Source of the DNA: Pandoraea thiooxydans
Lineage (GTDB): Bacteria > Pseudomonadota > Gammaproteobacteria > Burkholderiales > Burkholderiaceae
Direction: 5' to 3'
Assembly (NCBI RefSeq): GCF_001931675.1
Contig: NZ_CP014839.1
Coordinates: 1,550,001 to 1,614,000, forward strand
DNA: 64,000 nucleotides
Shown: piece after piece, positions 25,321-35,201 of the stretch
Position numbering within the stretch: position 1 is the stretch's first letter
Layout: each line of letters begins with the position of its first letter
Position numbers and translations under genes: made by a program
Notes under the pieces: generated by a model
Told to the model about the DNA's origin: nothing
What the model saw: only the letters and a program-made list of their open reading frames with translations
The model's database searches: none

Positions 25321-25938
25321 ATGGCCTATTTTTCGATGATGCTGCAACTGATGGCGCAGCGTATGCGGCGCTCGGCAACGTGGATGTTTGCGCAGGAACT
25401 GCTCGATAAACCGCGTGCGGTCGGCGCGGTGTGGCCCAGCTCGCAGGCGCTGGCACGCCGCATGGCTGCCCAGGTGCCGGTCGACGGAACCGGTTGGGTA
25501 GTCGAGTTGGGCGGCGGCACCGGCGCGATTACCGAGGCGATTCTCGCGCGCGGCGTCTTGCCCGAACGGTTGCTGGTCGTCGAGCGCTCGGGCGTATTCG
25601 TGCGTCATCTGCGCCAGCGCTTTCCTGCCGTGCGCGTGCTGCAGGGCGACGCTGCGAAACTGGCGCAGCTGTTGCCGGCGGGGGCGAGAGTCGATGCCAT
25701 CGTATCGAGTTTGCCGCTACGCTCGCTGCCTGCGCCGGAGGCCGGAGAAATTCTGGCGCAATGGGTTCGCGTCTGCGCCACGGGCGGTATCGTGATTCAG
25801 TTCACCTACGATCTGCCCGGTTTGCGCCGGCATCAGCCGCCCGGATTCAGACCATGCGCGAGCAGCATCGTCTGGCACAATCTGCCGCCGGCGCGCGTGC
25901 TTACCTTCGCGCGCAGCGAAGCCCGATCGAACCGATGA
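25321..25938 (+). CDS. SAM-dependent methyltransferase (phospholipid N-methyltransferase-like)
   Basis: This 205-residue class I methyltransferase has the SAM loop VVELGGGTGAITEAIL near residues 61-76, an acidic residue in VVERSG near 89-94 and VRVLQGDAAKLA near 108. The DAIVSSLPLRSLP segment (motif IV) resembles bacterial PmtA-type phospholipid methyltransferases and the KsgA-like group. The N-terminal half-amphipathic region (FAQELLDKPRAVGAVWPSS) is typical of PmtA-like proteins. The true substrate is not certain. Confidence 0.8.
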   Translation: MAYFSMMLQLMAQRMRRSATWMFAQELLDKPRAVGAVWPSSQALARRMAAQVPVDGTGWVVELGGGTGAITEAILARGVLPERLLVVERSGVFVRHLRQRFPAVRVLQGDAAKLAQLLPAGARVDAIVSSLPLRSLPAPEAGEILAQWVRVCATGGIVIQFTYDLPGLRRHQPPGFRPCASSIVWHNLPPARVLTFARSEARSNR

Positions 25939-26082
25939 CGCTGCGGGGCGCCTGCGCCAGCGTTCTCAGGCGTGCGCAACGCGCTGCGTGACCGGCGCCG
26001 CCGAGCAGTCGATGATGCGCCGTCAGGCGGCCGGTCAAACGGGCAACTCCGTAGCGCCGCGTGCCAACACTACCCAATCTCG

Positions 26083-26586
26083 TCAAACCTTGCCGGGCCG
26101 CCCCGTTTTCACTTTGGCAAGCGCCTGCACTTCGATCAGCAGGCGCTTGAGCGGCATGACCTCCAGCGCCGCGAGGCCGGCGCGCAGCAGTTCGCTTTTC
26201 TTGACATGAACGCCTTCGGCCAGACATTTCTTTTTCAACCGGGCCAGTTTGGCGTGGTCGTACTCAGGCATCGTGAAGCTGTCGCGAATGACCTTTACCT
26301 TGACCTTCTTCGGTGCCTTCTCGTCTTTTGCCGGTGCGGCGGTGAGCGCCGCGCTGGCAGTGCTCTTTAGCGTGCTCCCGGTAGGCTTGCTCGCCTGCGC
26401 CGTTTTTTTATCGGCCACGACGCCGCTCGGAACAGGACGGCCCGTAGACTTGGCGGCAGGTTTAGCGGCAGGTTTAGCAGCAGGTTTAGCGGCGGGTTTA
26501 GCAGCAGGTTTAGCGGCAGGTTTAGCGGCAGGTTTAGCGGCAGGTTTGCTGCGAGCGCTGACGGGCGTTTTGCGTGTGATTGCCAT
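26083..26586 (-). CDS. histone-H1-like (KPAA)8 repeat protein with RHH-like domain
   Basis: This 167-residue, very basic protein has two parts. Residues 14-45 are eight perfect KPAA repeats, like the C-terminal tails of histone H1 / AlgP-type DNA-compacting proteins. Residues about 98-150 (VIRDSFTMPEYDHAKLARLK, then KKSELLRAGLAALEVM) resemble a ribbon-helix-helix DNA-binding domain: one strand RDSFTMP, then two helices with SELLRAGL. It may bind and bend DNA. The linker between is Ser/Thr/Lys-rich. Tandem CAGTATATA repeats lie in its promoter. The RHH assignment is by eye. Confidence 0.65.
   Translation of the reverse strand: MAITRKTPVSARSKPAAKPAAKPAAKPAAKPAAKPAAKPAAKPAAKSTGRPVPSGVVADKKTAQASKPTGSTLKSTASAALTAAPAKDEKAPKKVKVKVIRDSFTMPEYDHAKLARLKKKCLAEGVHVKKSELLRAGLAALEVMPLKRLLIEVQALAKVKTGRPGKV
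26452..26547 (-). repeat. 12-bp tandem repeat, eight copies, encoding KPAA
   Basis: Eight consecutive 12-base units, consensus AGGTTTAGCGGC on the plus strand, encode the KPAA tract of the histone-like protein. Units differ only at wobble positions. The copy number could vary between strains by slippage without changing the frame. Confidence 0.95.
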
Positions 26587-26610
26587 CGATCTCTCTCAAT
26601 TTTTATTAAA

Positions 26611-26628
26611 CAGTATATACAGTATATA
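26611..26628. promoter_or_regulatory. abutting CAGTATATA repeats in promoter of the histone-like gene
   Basis: Two perfect, directly abutting copies of CAGTATATA (26611-26619 and 26620-26628) lie 25 to 42 bases before the start. On the minus strand they read TATATACTG twice and contain TATACT, a good -10 element. RHH regulators often bind short tandem repeats, so autoregulation is possible. Confidence 0.45.
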
Positions 26629-26695
26629 TAGTTTTAGGTGGATCGACAGAAAATCTCGGCGGCCAGGCGGCAGCGTCATTCGACGTGCGGCTTGC

Positions 26696-27352
26696 TCAGG
26701 CCGCGCGGCGCAATGTGAAGTTGATGCGGCGAGCGCCGAGCAATGGATGCAAGCCATCCTCGATCGGCAGCACGCCGTGATAACGCAAACGGTCCGGGCC
26801 GCCCCATACGACGACGTCGCCATGCACGAGCGGCACGCGCGCCGGGCGCCCGCTTCGCGTGAGCCCGCCGAACTGGAAAATGGCTGGCAATCCGAGCGAC
26901 ACGGAAACGACCGGGGCGAACAGATCCTGCTCGTTCCGGTCCTGATGCAGCGACATGCGCGAGCCGGGCTCATAACAATTGATCAGGCAGGCGTCCTGGG
27001 TGAAGTCGTCGAAGCCGGCACGCGCGGCGGCTTCCCGCGCCAGGTGAAGGAATGACGGCGGCATTGGCGGCCAGGGCTGGCCGGTGGCGGGATCATGCGC
27101 GGTATAGCGGTAACCGTGCCGGTCCGTGACCCAACCCAACGCCCCGCAGTTGGTCAGTTGCACCGACATCTCGAAGCCCCCGGGCGTCACCATATGCCGG
27201 AAGGGCGCCACACGCTGGATCGCGTCCAGCGCGGGCAGCAGCTCGGGCACATAGGGCAACGCCAGACCCGGCAGCACGAACGCGTGCGAGCCGAGCGCGA
27301 GCGGAGTGTCCGAATCGAAAAGGGTGCCTTGCGGGAGGGACATACGTTGCAT
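26696..27352 (-). CDS. alkB: AlkB-type DNA oxidative demethylase
   Basis: This 218-residue Fe(II)/2-oxoglutarate dioxygenase has the iron ligands SLHQDRNE (H-x-D) near 134-141 and the distal His in RLRYHGVLP near 190. The AlkB Arg motif is RRINFTLR at the C-terminus, which binds 2-oxoglutarate. CLINCYEPGSRMSLHQD is characteristic of the bacterial AlkB branch. It repairs 1-methyladenine and 3-methylcytosine by oxidative removal of the methyl group as formaldehyde. An ATG at 27343 is an equally good start. It stands alone without ada. Confidence 0.93.
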   Translation of the reverse strand: MQRMSLPQGTLFDSDTPLALGSHAFVLPGLALPYVPELLPALDAIQRVAPFRHMVTPGGFEMSVQLTNCGALGWVTDRHGYRYTAHDPATGQPWPPMPPSFLHLAREAAARAGFDDFTQDACLINCYEPGSRMSLHQDRNEQDLFAPVVSVSLGLPAIFQFGGLTRSGRPARVPLVHGDVVVWGGPDRLRYHGVLPIEDGLHPLLGARRINFTLRRAA

Positions 27353-27545
27353 GCGCGTGAATTTACATCGATGTCCACTACTTTAGCCGACAATGGCGCT
27401 GCCCGCACTCGGCGGCTTGCACTCGAATCGCGAGGTTGGGCGCGCTGTCGGGTGCGCAGTACCCCGGGGCTAAACGACGCTGCGATGCGCAGTGCTAACA
27501 TGGGCGGCGCTTCATGGCGACGATCGGTTGCATCGCGAGGACAGC

Positions 27546-28430
27546 ATGACGCTACAACAATTGGAGACATTCTTCTGGACCGTCAATCTCGGCAGTTTCT
27601 CGGCCGCGGCCGAGCGCCTGTATGCGACGCAGTCCACGGTTTCGATGCGTATTCGGGAACTGGAAAACAGCCTGGGCGTCGAGCTGTTCGATCGCACGCA
27701 GCGCAAGGCTCGACTCACCCCAAAAGGCCGCGAGCTGATGGAATACGCGACCCGCATGCTGGATCTATCCACCGAGCTCGAGCACCGTATCGCCGCGCGC
27801 GCATCGGTTGTCGGGTCGGTGCGTTTTGGCGTGGCCGAGGTGATCTCCACCACCTGGCTGCCGCAATTGATCAAACTCATCGCGCAGCGTTATCCGCACG
27901 TGCGCCTGGAGATCGAAGAGGCCCTGACCGGCGACTTGATGGACGATCTGGCCAAAGGCGAATTGGAACTGGTACTTGCGCCGGGTTATACGCGACAACA
28001 GAATGCCTCGACACTGTCGCTGGGCAAGGTGCCATTCGTCTGGATGGCAAGTCCCGATCTGGGGCTCGAGCGGCGCGTCTATCGGCCTTCGCAACTGGCC
28101 GCATGGCCTGTCATCGGCCTGAAGCCGGAGTCTTTTCATTACTCGGCGATCGAGGAGTGGTTTCGGCGCGATCACGCGCGCTGCCAGTATCTGGCGCGTT
28201 GCAAAAGCGTCGCGGTCGCAGCCTCGATGACGATCGCGGGCATGGGGGTGTCCTACCTGCCGATCCGCGGCTACGAGGCGGACATTGCCCAGGGCCGGCT
28301 GGCTGTGATCGACGTCGAAGACCCCTTTGATCCGGTGGAGTTCATCGCTGCTTTCCCGCAGGGGCACGCGTATTCGCTGGCGCGCAGCGTCGCCGAACTG
28401 GCCAGGGAGGTCAGCGACTTCGAAAAGTGA
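27546..28430 (+). CDS. LysR family transcriptional regulator
   Basis: This 294-residue LysR protein begins MTLQQLETFFWTVNLGSFSA, and its recognition helix is in TQSTVSMRIRELENSLGVEL. The effector domain runs from about residue 90 (VGSVRFGVAEVISTTWLPQL). GAGGA lies five bases before the ATG at 27546, so an 18-codon extension was rejected. It precedes, on the same strand, the reductase/Rieske oxygenase genes and probably controls them with an aromatic acid as inducer. Confidence 0.9.
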   Translation: MTLQQLETFFWTVNLGSFSAAAERLYATQSTVSMRIRELENSLGVELFDRTQRKARLTPKGRELMEYATRMLDLSTELEHRIAARASVVGSVRFGVAEVISTTWLPQLIKLIAQRYPHVRLEIEEALTGDLMDDLAKGELELVLAPGYTRQQNASTLSLGKVPFVWMASPDLGLERRVYRPSQLAAWPVIGLKPESFHYSAIEEWFRRDHARCQYLARCKSVAVAASMTIAGMGVSYLPIRGYEADIAQGRLAVIDVEDPFDPVEFIAAFPQGHAYSLARSVAELAREVSDFEK

Positions 28431-28651
28431 CAGGGCGGTCGGCATCGCACGTCTGAGGTCAGGCACGGCCGCATTGGCGGGCCCGACCGGACTGTTCAAA
28501 AAAATTGATGGGAAAAGCCCGGAAAATATCGTTTGAATTTGTGTCTGCGTTAACCGAGTATCTCTTCAAAGGAAAACAAAAGCGGGCGCATCGCCAAGCG
28601 GGTAATGTCACGCGGCGATGACGGCACCGCTCCCCTTTCTGGAGGACGGAG

Positions 28652-29668
28652 ATGTCGACAACGGAGACGGCGAGCCCGATGCGCGAGCAATCGGCGCAGC
28701 ACGGCAATGCAAAGTTGAGCGTCATGCTCAGGGCAGTGGCCTACTTGGCCGAAGACATTTGCAGTTTCGAGTTTGTCTGCCCGCAGGGCCGACCTTTGCC
28801 CGCGTTCTCGGCGGGCGCCCATATCGATGTTCATTTGCCCGGCGGCATCATCCGCCAGTACTCGTTGTGCAACGATCCCGCCGAGCGCCACCGCTATGTC
28901 GTGGCCGTGCTGCGCGACCCGCGTGGGCGCGGCGGCTCGCTGGCGATGCACGAGCAACTGCATCCGGGCGCGATGGTCACGATTTCAGTGCCGCGCAATC
29001 ACTTTCCGCTGGCAGCGAACGCCTTGAGTTATGTATTCCTCGCTGGCGGCATCGGCATTACACCCATCATGTCGATGGTTGCCCAGGCGCGCGCGGCTGG
29101 CAAGCCATTCCATTTGTATTACTGCACGCGCACGCCGCAACGCACGGCTTTCCTGCGCAAACTGCGGCCCTTGATCGAGGCCGGCGTCGCGCTCGTGCAT
29201 CACGACTACGGCGACGTCGCCAATAGCCTCGACCTGAGGCACGTGCTGCGCGATTACCCTGCCGGCGCGCACCTCTATTACTGCGGACCCGTCGGCTTTC
29301 TCGATGCCGTCGAGCATGCGGCGTCGGGATGGCCGGCGCAGGCCGTCCATTGCGAGCGGTTCAGCGCGCCGGCTTCCTCGGGCGCGTCGGACGATCCCGA
29401 GGCCGACGCACCGTTCGAAATCGAACTGGCGAAGAGCGGCAAGCGGCTGACCGTCGCGGCGGGACAGACGATTGTCGATGCGCTGGTCGCCAACGGCGTG
29501 GAGGTCGACGTGTCCTGCCGCCAGGGGTATTGCGGCACCTGCATGACGCGCTATCTGGCTGGTCAGCCCCTGCACCGGGACTCCGTGCTCGACGACGAAG
29601 ACCGCGAGGACTTCGTCATGATTTGCTGCAGCCGGGCGCGCGGCCGATCTCTCGTTCTGGATCTCTGA
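28652..29668 (+). CDS. PDR/VanB family oxidoreductase (reductase of a two-component oxygenase)
   Basis: This 338-residue iron-sulfur flavoprotein has domains in the phthalate-dioxygenase-reductase order. The FMN domain has RQYSLCN at 68-74. The NAD(H) domain has LAGGIGITPI at 130-139 and YYCGPVGFLDAV at 209-220. The C-terminal plant-type ferredoxin has C289, C294, C297 and C325 or C326. It passes electrons from NADH to a terminal Rieske oxygenase, encoded 128 bases downstream. VanB (vanillate demethylase reductase) is the best-known relative. Confidence 0.92.
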   Translation: MSTTETASPMREQSAQHGNAKLSVMLRAVAYLAEDICSFEFVCPQGRPLPAFSAGAHIDVHLPGGIIRQYSLCNDPAERHRYVVAVLRDPRGRGGSLAMHEQLHPGAMVTISVPRNHFPLAANALSYVFLAGGIGITPIMSMVAQARAAGKPFHLYYCTRTPQRTAFLRKLRPLIEAGVALVHHDYGDVANSLDLRHVLRDYPAGAHLYYCGPVGFLDAVEHAASGWPAQAVHCERFSAPASSGASDDPEADAPFEIELAKSGKRLTVAAGQTIVDALVANGVEVDVSCRQGYCGTCMTRYLAGQPLHRDSVLDDEDREDFVMICCSRARGRSLVLDL

Positions 29669-29739
29669 AACTCGCATAACGATCGTGCGGCCGGGCATCG
29701 TGGTTCGCGCCGATCGATCATCGACGCTCTGTAATTTTC

Positions 29740-29772
29740 ATTTCGTATTAGTACAGCTAACTAAATTTCGTA
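29740..29772 (+). promoter_or_regulatory. ATTTCGTA direct repeats flanking a TTAGT...CTAA element
   Basis: ATTTCGTA occurs at 29740-29747 and 29765-29772, 25 bases apart, around the imperfect palindrome TTAGT-AC-AGCTAA. It lies immediately before the ribosome site of the Rieske oxygenase gene, in an AT-rich patch unlike its surroundings. It is a candidate LysR or repressor site, or an internal promoter. Confidence 0.35.
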
Positions 29773-29796
29773 AGAGATTTACTGGAGGTGAGACTC

Positions 29797-30933
29797 ATGA
29801 GTGCATTTGAATACGTGTCGAATTGCTGGTACCCGCTGGGATTTTCGGCAGAATTTCCGGTGGACGAACTGCAGGGCCACAAAATTGCCAACCGGCCGAT
29901 CGTCGTGTGGCGCTCGGAGCAGGGCGAGGTGGTGGCATTCGATGATCGCTGCTGCCACAAGCGATTCCCGTTGTCGGAGAGCAAACTTCTCGACAGCGGC
30001 CATCTGGAGTGTGCTTACCATGGACTGTGCTACGACACCAGCGGGCAGTGCGTGGCGATCCCGTCGCAGCCGGACAAGGCGATCCCACCGCAGGCCCGGC
30101 TCCGGACCGTGCCGGTCGTCGAGCAGGACGGCGTGGTTTGGGTGTGGCCCGGCGACGCCGCGCAGGCCGCGGGCAAGCGGCCGCCGCGCACTCCGGAAGT
30201 GGTCGATCCCGGCAAGGTCGCGGTGGGATCGCCCGGACCCTTGCGGGTGCCGGCCAATTACTTGCTGCTGATCGAAAACCTGCTGGATATCAGTCACTTC
30301 TATCCGTTGCACGACGGCAATATCGGCGACAAGGAAAACAGCCTGATTCCGGTCGAACTCGAAGAAGGGGAGTCGGAGGGGTATCAATACGTGAAGACCA
30401 TTCGGCGCGTCGAGCATTATCGGCAGCCCCCATATCTGCGCGAATGGTTTCTGTACGACGAAGTCGAGCGGCTGCATACGCACTGCATGGTCAGCCCGGG
30501 CCTGACGCGGGTCGAGATGCATGTGGCGCCACCGGGACAGCTCGACACCGATGCCGTGCGGGGGTACACGTTGCTGCACCTGCATTTCCCGGTAGACGAG
30601 CGCAATCTTGTGTGGCGCTGGTCGGTGTCGTGCAAAAAGGGGCACACGCCATTGAGCGATCCGACGATTCCCACCGCCCATAAAGTGGCCGAAATGTTTC
30701 CGTCGGTCGTCGCGCAGGACCAATGGGCGCTCGAGCGGCAGCAGAAGATGTTCGAATATCCCGATGACGGCTACGCCGAGCTGTTCCTCAAGTCAGACAA
30801 GGCGCTGCGCCGTGCCCGCCAGATTTTGATGACCATGCAGCGCCAGGAGCGGCTGCCAAAGGCGGGCGACGACAAGCCTTCCGAACACACCATCGCGCTG
30901 GTGGCGCAAGGAGGTGGCGTGGCGACGGCCTGA
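29797..30933 (+). CDS. Rieske non-haem iron oxygenase (VanA-like O-demethylase family)
   Basis: This 378-residue oxygenase alpha subunit has a [2Fe-2S] Rieske centre at C52-x-H54 and C72-x2-H75. The mononuclear iron site ENLLDISHFYPLH provides D164, H167 and H172. Length and motif spacing fit the single-subunit VanA / dicamba demethylase group rather than the larger ring-dihydroxylating alpha subunits. Substrates are typically methoxylated or carboxylated aromatics. With downstream glutathione-dependent formaldehyde genes, O- or N-demethylation is likely. GGAGGTG precedes the ATG at 29797. Confidence 0.9.
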   Translation: MSAFEYVSNCWYPLGFSAEFPVDELQGHKIANRPIVVWRSEQGEVVAFDDRCCHKRFPLSESKLLDSGHLECAYHGLCYDTSGQCVAIPSQPDKAIPPQARLRTVPVVEQDGVVWVWPGDAAQAAGKRPPRTPEVVDPGKVAVGSPGPLRVPANYLLLIENLLDISHFYPLHDGNIGDKENSLIPVELEEGESEGYQYVKTIRRVEHYRQPPYLREWFLYDEVERLHTHCMVSPGLTRVEMHVAPPGQLDTDAVRGYTLLHLHFPVDERNLVWRWSVSCKKGHTPLSDPTIPTAHKVAEMFPSVVAQDQWALERQQKMFEYPDDGYAELFLKSDKALRRARQILMTMQRQERLPKAGDDKPSEHTIALVAQGGGVATA

Positions 30934-30959
30934 CGCATCGTTTCCGAGCGACGCCCCCA

Positions 30960-30979
30960 AGCCGCGGTCTGCCGCGGCT
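30960..30979 (+). terminator. GC-rich hairpin between oxygenase and transporter genes
   Basis: AGCCGCGG-TCTG-CCGCGGCT forms an eight-pair stem with a four-base loop, 27 bases after the oxygenase stop. There is no following U-tract, so it may be an mRNA-stability or attenuation element rather than a full terminator. Confidence 0.35.
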
Positions 30980-31066
30980 CACGTTGCACGCATCAGACCG
31001 GCCGTCGCCCTCAAGCCAGCTTTACCGATAAATATAAGACATGCGGTTCATCCCAGGAGATACATT

Positions 31067-32482
31067 GTGGAAACTCGAGCTATCGAAACCCCGAGCGTCG
31101 AACCCGTGAGCGAAAGCTCACGTAAAACGCTGATGCAGCGCTGCGTGTATACGTGTGTTTATCTCTTCGAACGGATCATGCCGGATCCTTTCGTGATCGT
31201 GATTCTGCTGACGGCGGTGACCGCGCTGTGCGCGTTCTTTCTGGCGCCTCACGGAACGCCCTCGGTGATTCTCACCGGTTGGTACAAGGGGATTGTCGGC
31301 ATCTTCACGTTCGCATTCCAGATGGTGCTGATTCTGGTGACCGGGTACGCCCTGGCCAACGCGAATGTGGTGCAGACCGGTCTGCGCCGCGTGGCGCTGC
31401 TGGCGAGCGGACCCGGCTCGGCGGTGGCCATCGTGTTCGCCGTTGGCGCCGGAGCGACGTTTCTGAACTGGGGGTTCGGGCTGGTGGTCGGCGCGATGAT
31501 GGCCAAGGAGGTTGCCAAGCGTGTGCGCGTCGACTTCGCCTGGTTGGTGGCGGCCAGTTATACGTCCTGGGTATTGTGGGCGTTCACCGGTATGTCGAGT
31601 TCGATCGCTCTGTCGATCGCTTCGCCGGGCAGTCCGCTCAACCTGATCGAAAAACAGATTCACTCGGTCGTGCCGCTGTCGCAAACCGTGTTTGCCTCCT
31701 GGATCCTGTTGCCCGGGTTACTGGCCACCGTGCTTCTGCCGGCGCTGTTCATGTTGATCCGAGCCGCGCCCGGCGACGTCATTGCAGCCGATCCGCAGGC
31801 GCTGGCTGAACAGGATGCGCACAGCGACGGTGGCGTCAAGCGCAAGTCCATCGCCGGGCGACTCGAGGGATCGCGTATTTGCGCGATGGTGTTCGTGGTG
31901 GCCGGCGTTGCCTATCTCGCCCAGGAGTGGAGCCAGCACGGCGTCAGCCTCGACATCAACACGGTGATCTTTATCTTCCTGCTGACCGGACTTGCCCTGC
32001 ACGGCAGCGCGCGAGCGTATGTCGACGCGATTTCCAAGGCAGCGCGGGTCACCGGTCCGATGCTGCTGCAGTATCCGTTCTATGGCGGGATCATGGGCAT
32101 CATGTCGGCCACCGGACTGGCGCAAGTGGCTTCCTCCGCCTTCATCCATTTTGCCTCGGGCCACACGTTGCCGTTCTGGAGCTATATCGGCTCGCTGTTC
32201 ATCACGCTGCTGATTCCCAGCGGCGGCGGGCATTGGGCCGTGCAGGGGCCGTTCACGATTCCGGCGGCCGTGCAATTGGGCGCGTCCCTGCCGGGCACCG
32301 CCATGGGTATTGCCACGGGCGAACTGGCCGCCAGCCTGCTGCAACCGTTCTGGGCGATTCCGGTCGTGGCGATCGCGGGCGTCGGCGTGCAGCGCGTGAT
32401 TGGCTTCACCTTCGTGAGTTTTCTTGCCTGCGGAAGCTTCTTTGGGCTGGTTTATCTGGTGCTGGTGCCGCTGCTCCACTGA
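31067..32482 (+). CDS. AtoE-type short-chain fatty acid / monocarboxylate transporter
   Basis: This 471-residue inner-membrane protein has 10 or more hydrophobic segments. MPDPFVIVILLTAVTALCAF opens the first, and the family's FLNWGFGLVVGAMMAKEVAK and LIPSGGGHWAVQGPF stretches are clear. Members are thought to take up short-chain fatty acids. The GTG at 31067 was chosen because AGGAGA sits six bases before it. Its position between an aromatic oxygenase and formaldehyde genes suggests it imports that pathway's substrate, which is inference. Confidence 0.88.
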   Translation: METRAIETPSVEPVSESSRKTLMQRCVYTCVYLFERIMPDPFVIVILLTAVTALCAFFLAPHGTPSVILTGWYKGIVGIFTFAFQMVLILVTGYALANANVVQTGLRRVALLASGPGSAVAIVFAVGAGATFLNWGFGLVVGAMMAKEVAKRVRVDFAWLVAASYTSWVLWAFTGMSSSIALSIASPGSPLNLIEKQIHSVVPLSQTVFASWILLPGLLATVLLPALFMLIRAAPGDVIAADPQALAEQDAHSDGGVKRKSIAGRLEGSRICAMVFVVAGVAYLAQEWSQHGVSLDINTVIFIFLLTGLALHGSARAYVDAISKAARVTGPMLLQYPFYGGIMGIMSATGLAQVASSAFIHFASGHTLPFWSYIGSLFITLLIPSGGGHWAVQGPFTIPAAVQLGASLPGTAMGIATGELAASLLQPFWAIPVVAIAGVGVQRVIGFTFVSFLACGSFFGLVYLVLVPLLH

Positions 32483-32529
32483 GAGCCGGGAGGACATGCG
32501 AGATGACATCGGATCGACGCAAACATTGA

Positions 32530-33654
<1,125 letters not shown>

Positions 33655-33668
33655 GCGGGGCCGGCGCG

Positions 33669-34522
33669 ATGCTCGAACTGCTCAGCGAACACGCCTGCTT
33701 CGGCGGCGTGCAGCGCTTCTACCTGCACGCCTCGGCAACCATCGGGCTGCCGATGCGCTTCGCGGTCTACCTGCCGCCGGCGCAGGGGCGTGGCGCGGGA
33801 CCCATCCCGGCGCTGGTGTATCTGGCGGGGCTGACCTGCACCGAAGAGACCTTCATGATCAAGGCCGGCGCGCAGCGGCTGGCGGCCGAACACGGCATCG
33901 CGCTGCTCGCGCCGGACACCAGCCCGCGCGGGGCGAACCTGCCGGGCGAGGCCGACAGCTGGGACTTCGGTGTCGGGGCGGGCTTCTATCTGGATGCCAC
34001 CGAGGCGCCGTGGTCCCGGCACTACCGGATGGAGAGCTACGTGACGGGCGAGCTGTTGCCGCTGGCGCAGGCCGAGTTCGGGCTCGATGCGGCGCGCACC
34101 GGCATCTTCGGCCACTCGATGGGCGGGCACGGCGCGCTGGTGCTGGCGCTGCGCCACCCGGGGCTGTTTGCCTCGGTATCGGCGTTCGCGCCGATCGCCG
34201 CGCCCACGCAGTGCCCGTGGGGCATCAAGGCATTCACCGGGGGTACCTCGGGGCGAATCGGCAGCGCTGGCAAAGCCACGACGCCAGCGCGCTGATGGCG
34301 GGCATGAAGAAGCCGTATGCCGACGGCATTCTGATCGATCAGGGGCTGGCCGATCGATTCCTGGCCGAGCAACTGCACCCCGAGCAGTTCGAGGCGGCCT
34401 GCGCCCGGGCCGGCCAGCCGCTCACGCTGCGGCGCCACCCCGGCTACGACCACGGCTATTACTTCATCTCGACCTTTATGGCCGATCACATCATGCATCA
34501 CGCGCGGGTTCTGTATGCGTGA
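33669..34522 (+). pseudogene. fghA: S-formylglutathione hydrolase, frameshifted
   Basis: The first 190 or so codons encode a normal FghA N-terminal part (LYLAGLTCTEETF-like oxyanion region, nucleophile in GHSMGGHGALV). The frame then breaks in a run of five G at 34239-34243, just after KAFTG. The expected continuation YLGANRQRW, including the catalytic Asp (ILIDQGLAD) and His (GYDHGYYF), is intact in another frame to 34522. Deleting two G, or adding one, restores the whole protein. As read, the product would be about 208 residues and lack two triad residues. It may be a real mutation, a strain variant or a sequencing error. Confidence 0.9.
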
Positions 34523-34550
34523 TGGGTCTTTTACTTAGGAGCGCATTGCA

Positions 34551-35153
34551 ATGAAATTGTATGACTTCGAATTATCCGGCAGCTGCTACAAAATTCGGCT
34601 GCTGCTCAATATGCTCGACCTGAAATGCGAGTTGAAAAGCGTCGATTTCGTCAACAAGGAGCACAAGAGCGATGCATACCTGGCGTTGAATCCGTTTGGC
34701 GAAATCCCGATCCTCGAGGACGGCGATCTTCGTCTGCGCGACGCCCAGGCGATCCTGATCTACCTGGCGAAAAAGTATGATGCCAGCGGACAATGGTTTC
34801 CGGACGATGCCGCCTCGATGGGGCGGATTGCCCAATGGCTGTCGACCGGCGGCGGGGAAATCATGAACGCGGCGGGCGCGCGCCTGGTGAAAATCCTCGA
34901 CTATCCGCTGGATCTCGACAAACTGCAGGCCGGCGCACACCGCGTGTTCAAAATCATGAATGCGCATCTGGCCGATCGCCCGTGGCTGGAACTGGGTCAC
35001 CCGACGATCGCCGACATCGCATGCTTTCCCTACACCGCGATGGCGGGCGAGGGCGGCATCGATCTGACGCCTTACCCGCACGTCCTGGCGTGGATCGAAC
35101 GGGTCAAGCGTTTGCCGGGATTCATTCCGATGCCGGGCGTGCCCGCCCCGTGA
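34551..35153 (+). CDS. glutathione S-transferase
   Basis: This 200-residue GST has an N-terminal thioredoxin-like domain (MKLYDFELSGSCYKIRLLLN, with the catalytic Ser/Cys near 10-12). The cis-proline motif is NPFGEIPILEDGDLRLRDAQAIL. The all-helical C-terminal domain has the capping motif HPTIADIACFPY near 148-160. AGGAGC precedes the ATG. As the last gene after the formaldehyde genes, it may serve glutathione-dependent handling of a pathway intermediate. Confidence 0.9.
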   Translation: MKLYDFELSGSCYKIRLLLNMLDLKCELKSVDFVNKEHKSDAYLALNPFGEIPILEDGDLRLRDAQAILIYLAKKYDASGQWFPDDAASMGRIAQWLSTGGGEIMNAAGARLVKILDYPLDLDKLQAGAHRVFKIMNAHLADRPWLELGHPTIADIACFPYTAMAGEGGIDLTPYPHVLAWIERVKRLPGFIPMPGVPAP

Positions 35154-35201
35154 CGCATCGCGGGGGCGCCGCGCCCGCCCGCGTGCGTCAAGGCGCCGGC
35201 G

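Noticed and set aside
26452-26547. Short tandem repeats considered as a CRISPR or satellite
   Set aside because: The 12-base units are contiguous, in frame, and encode the KPAA tract; there are no spacers.
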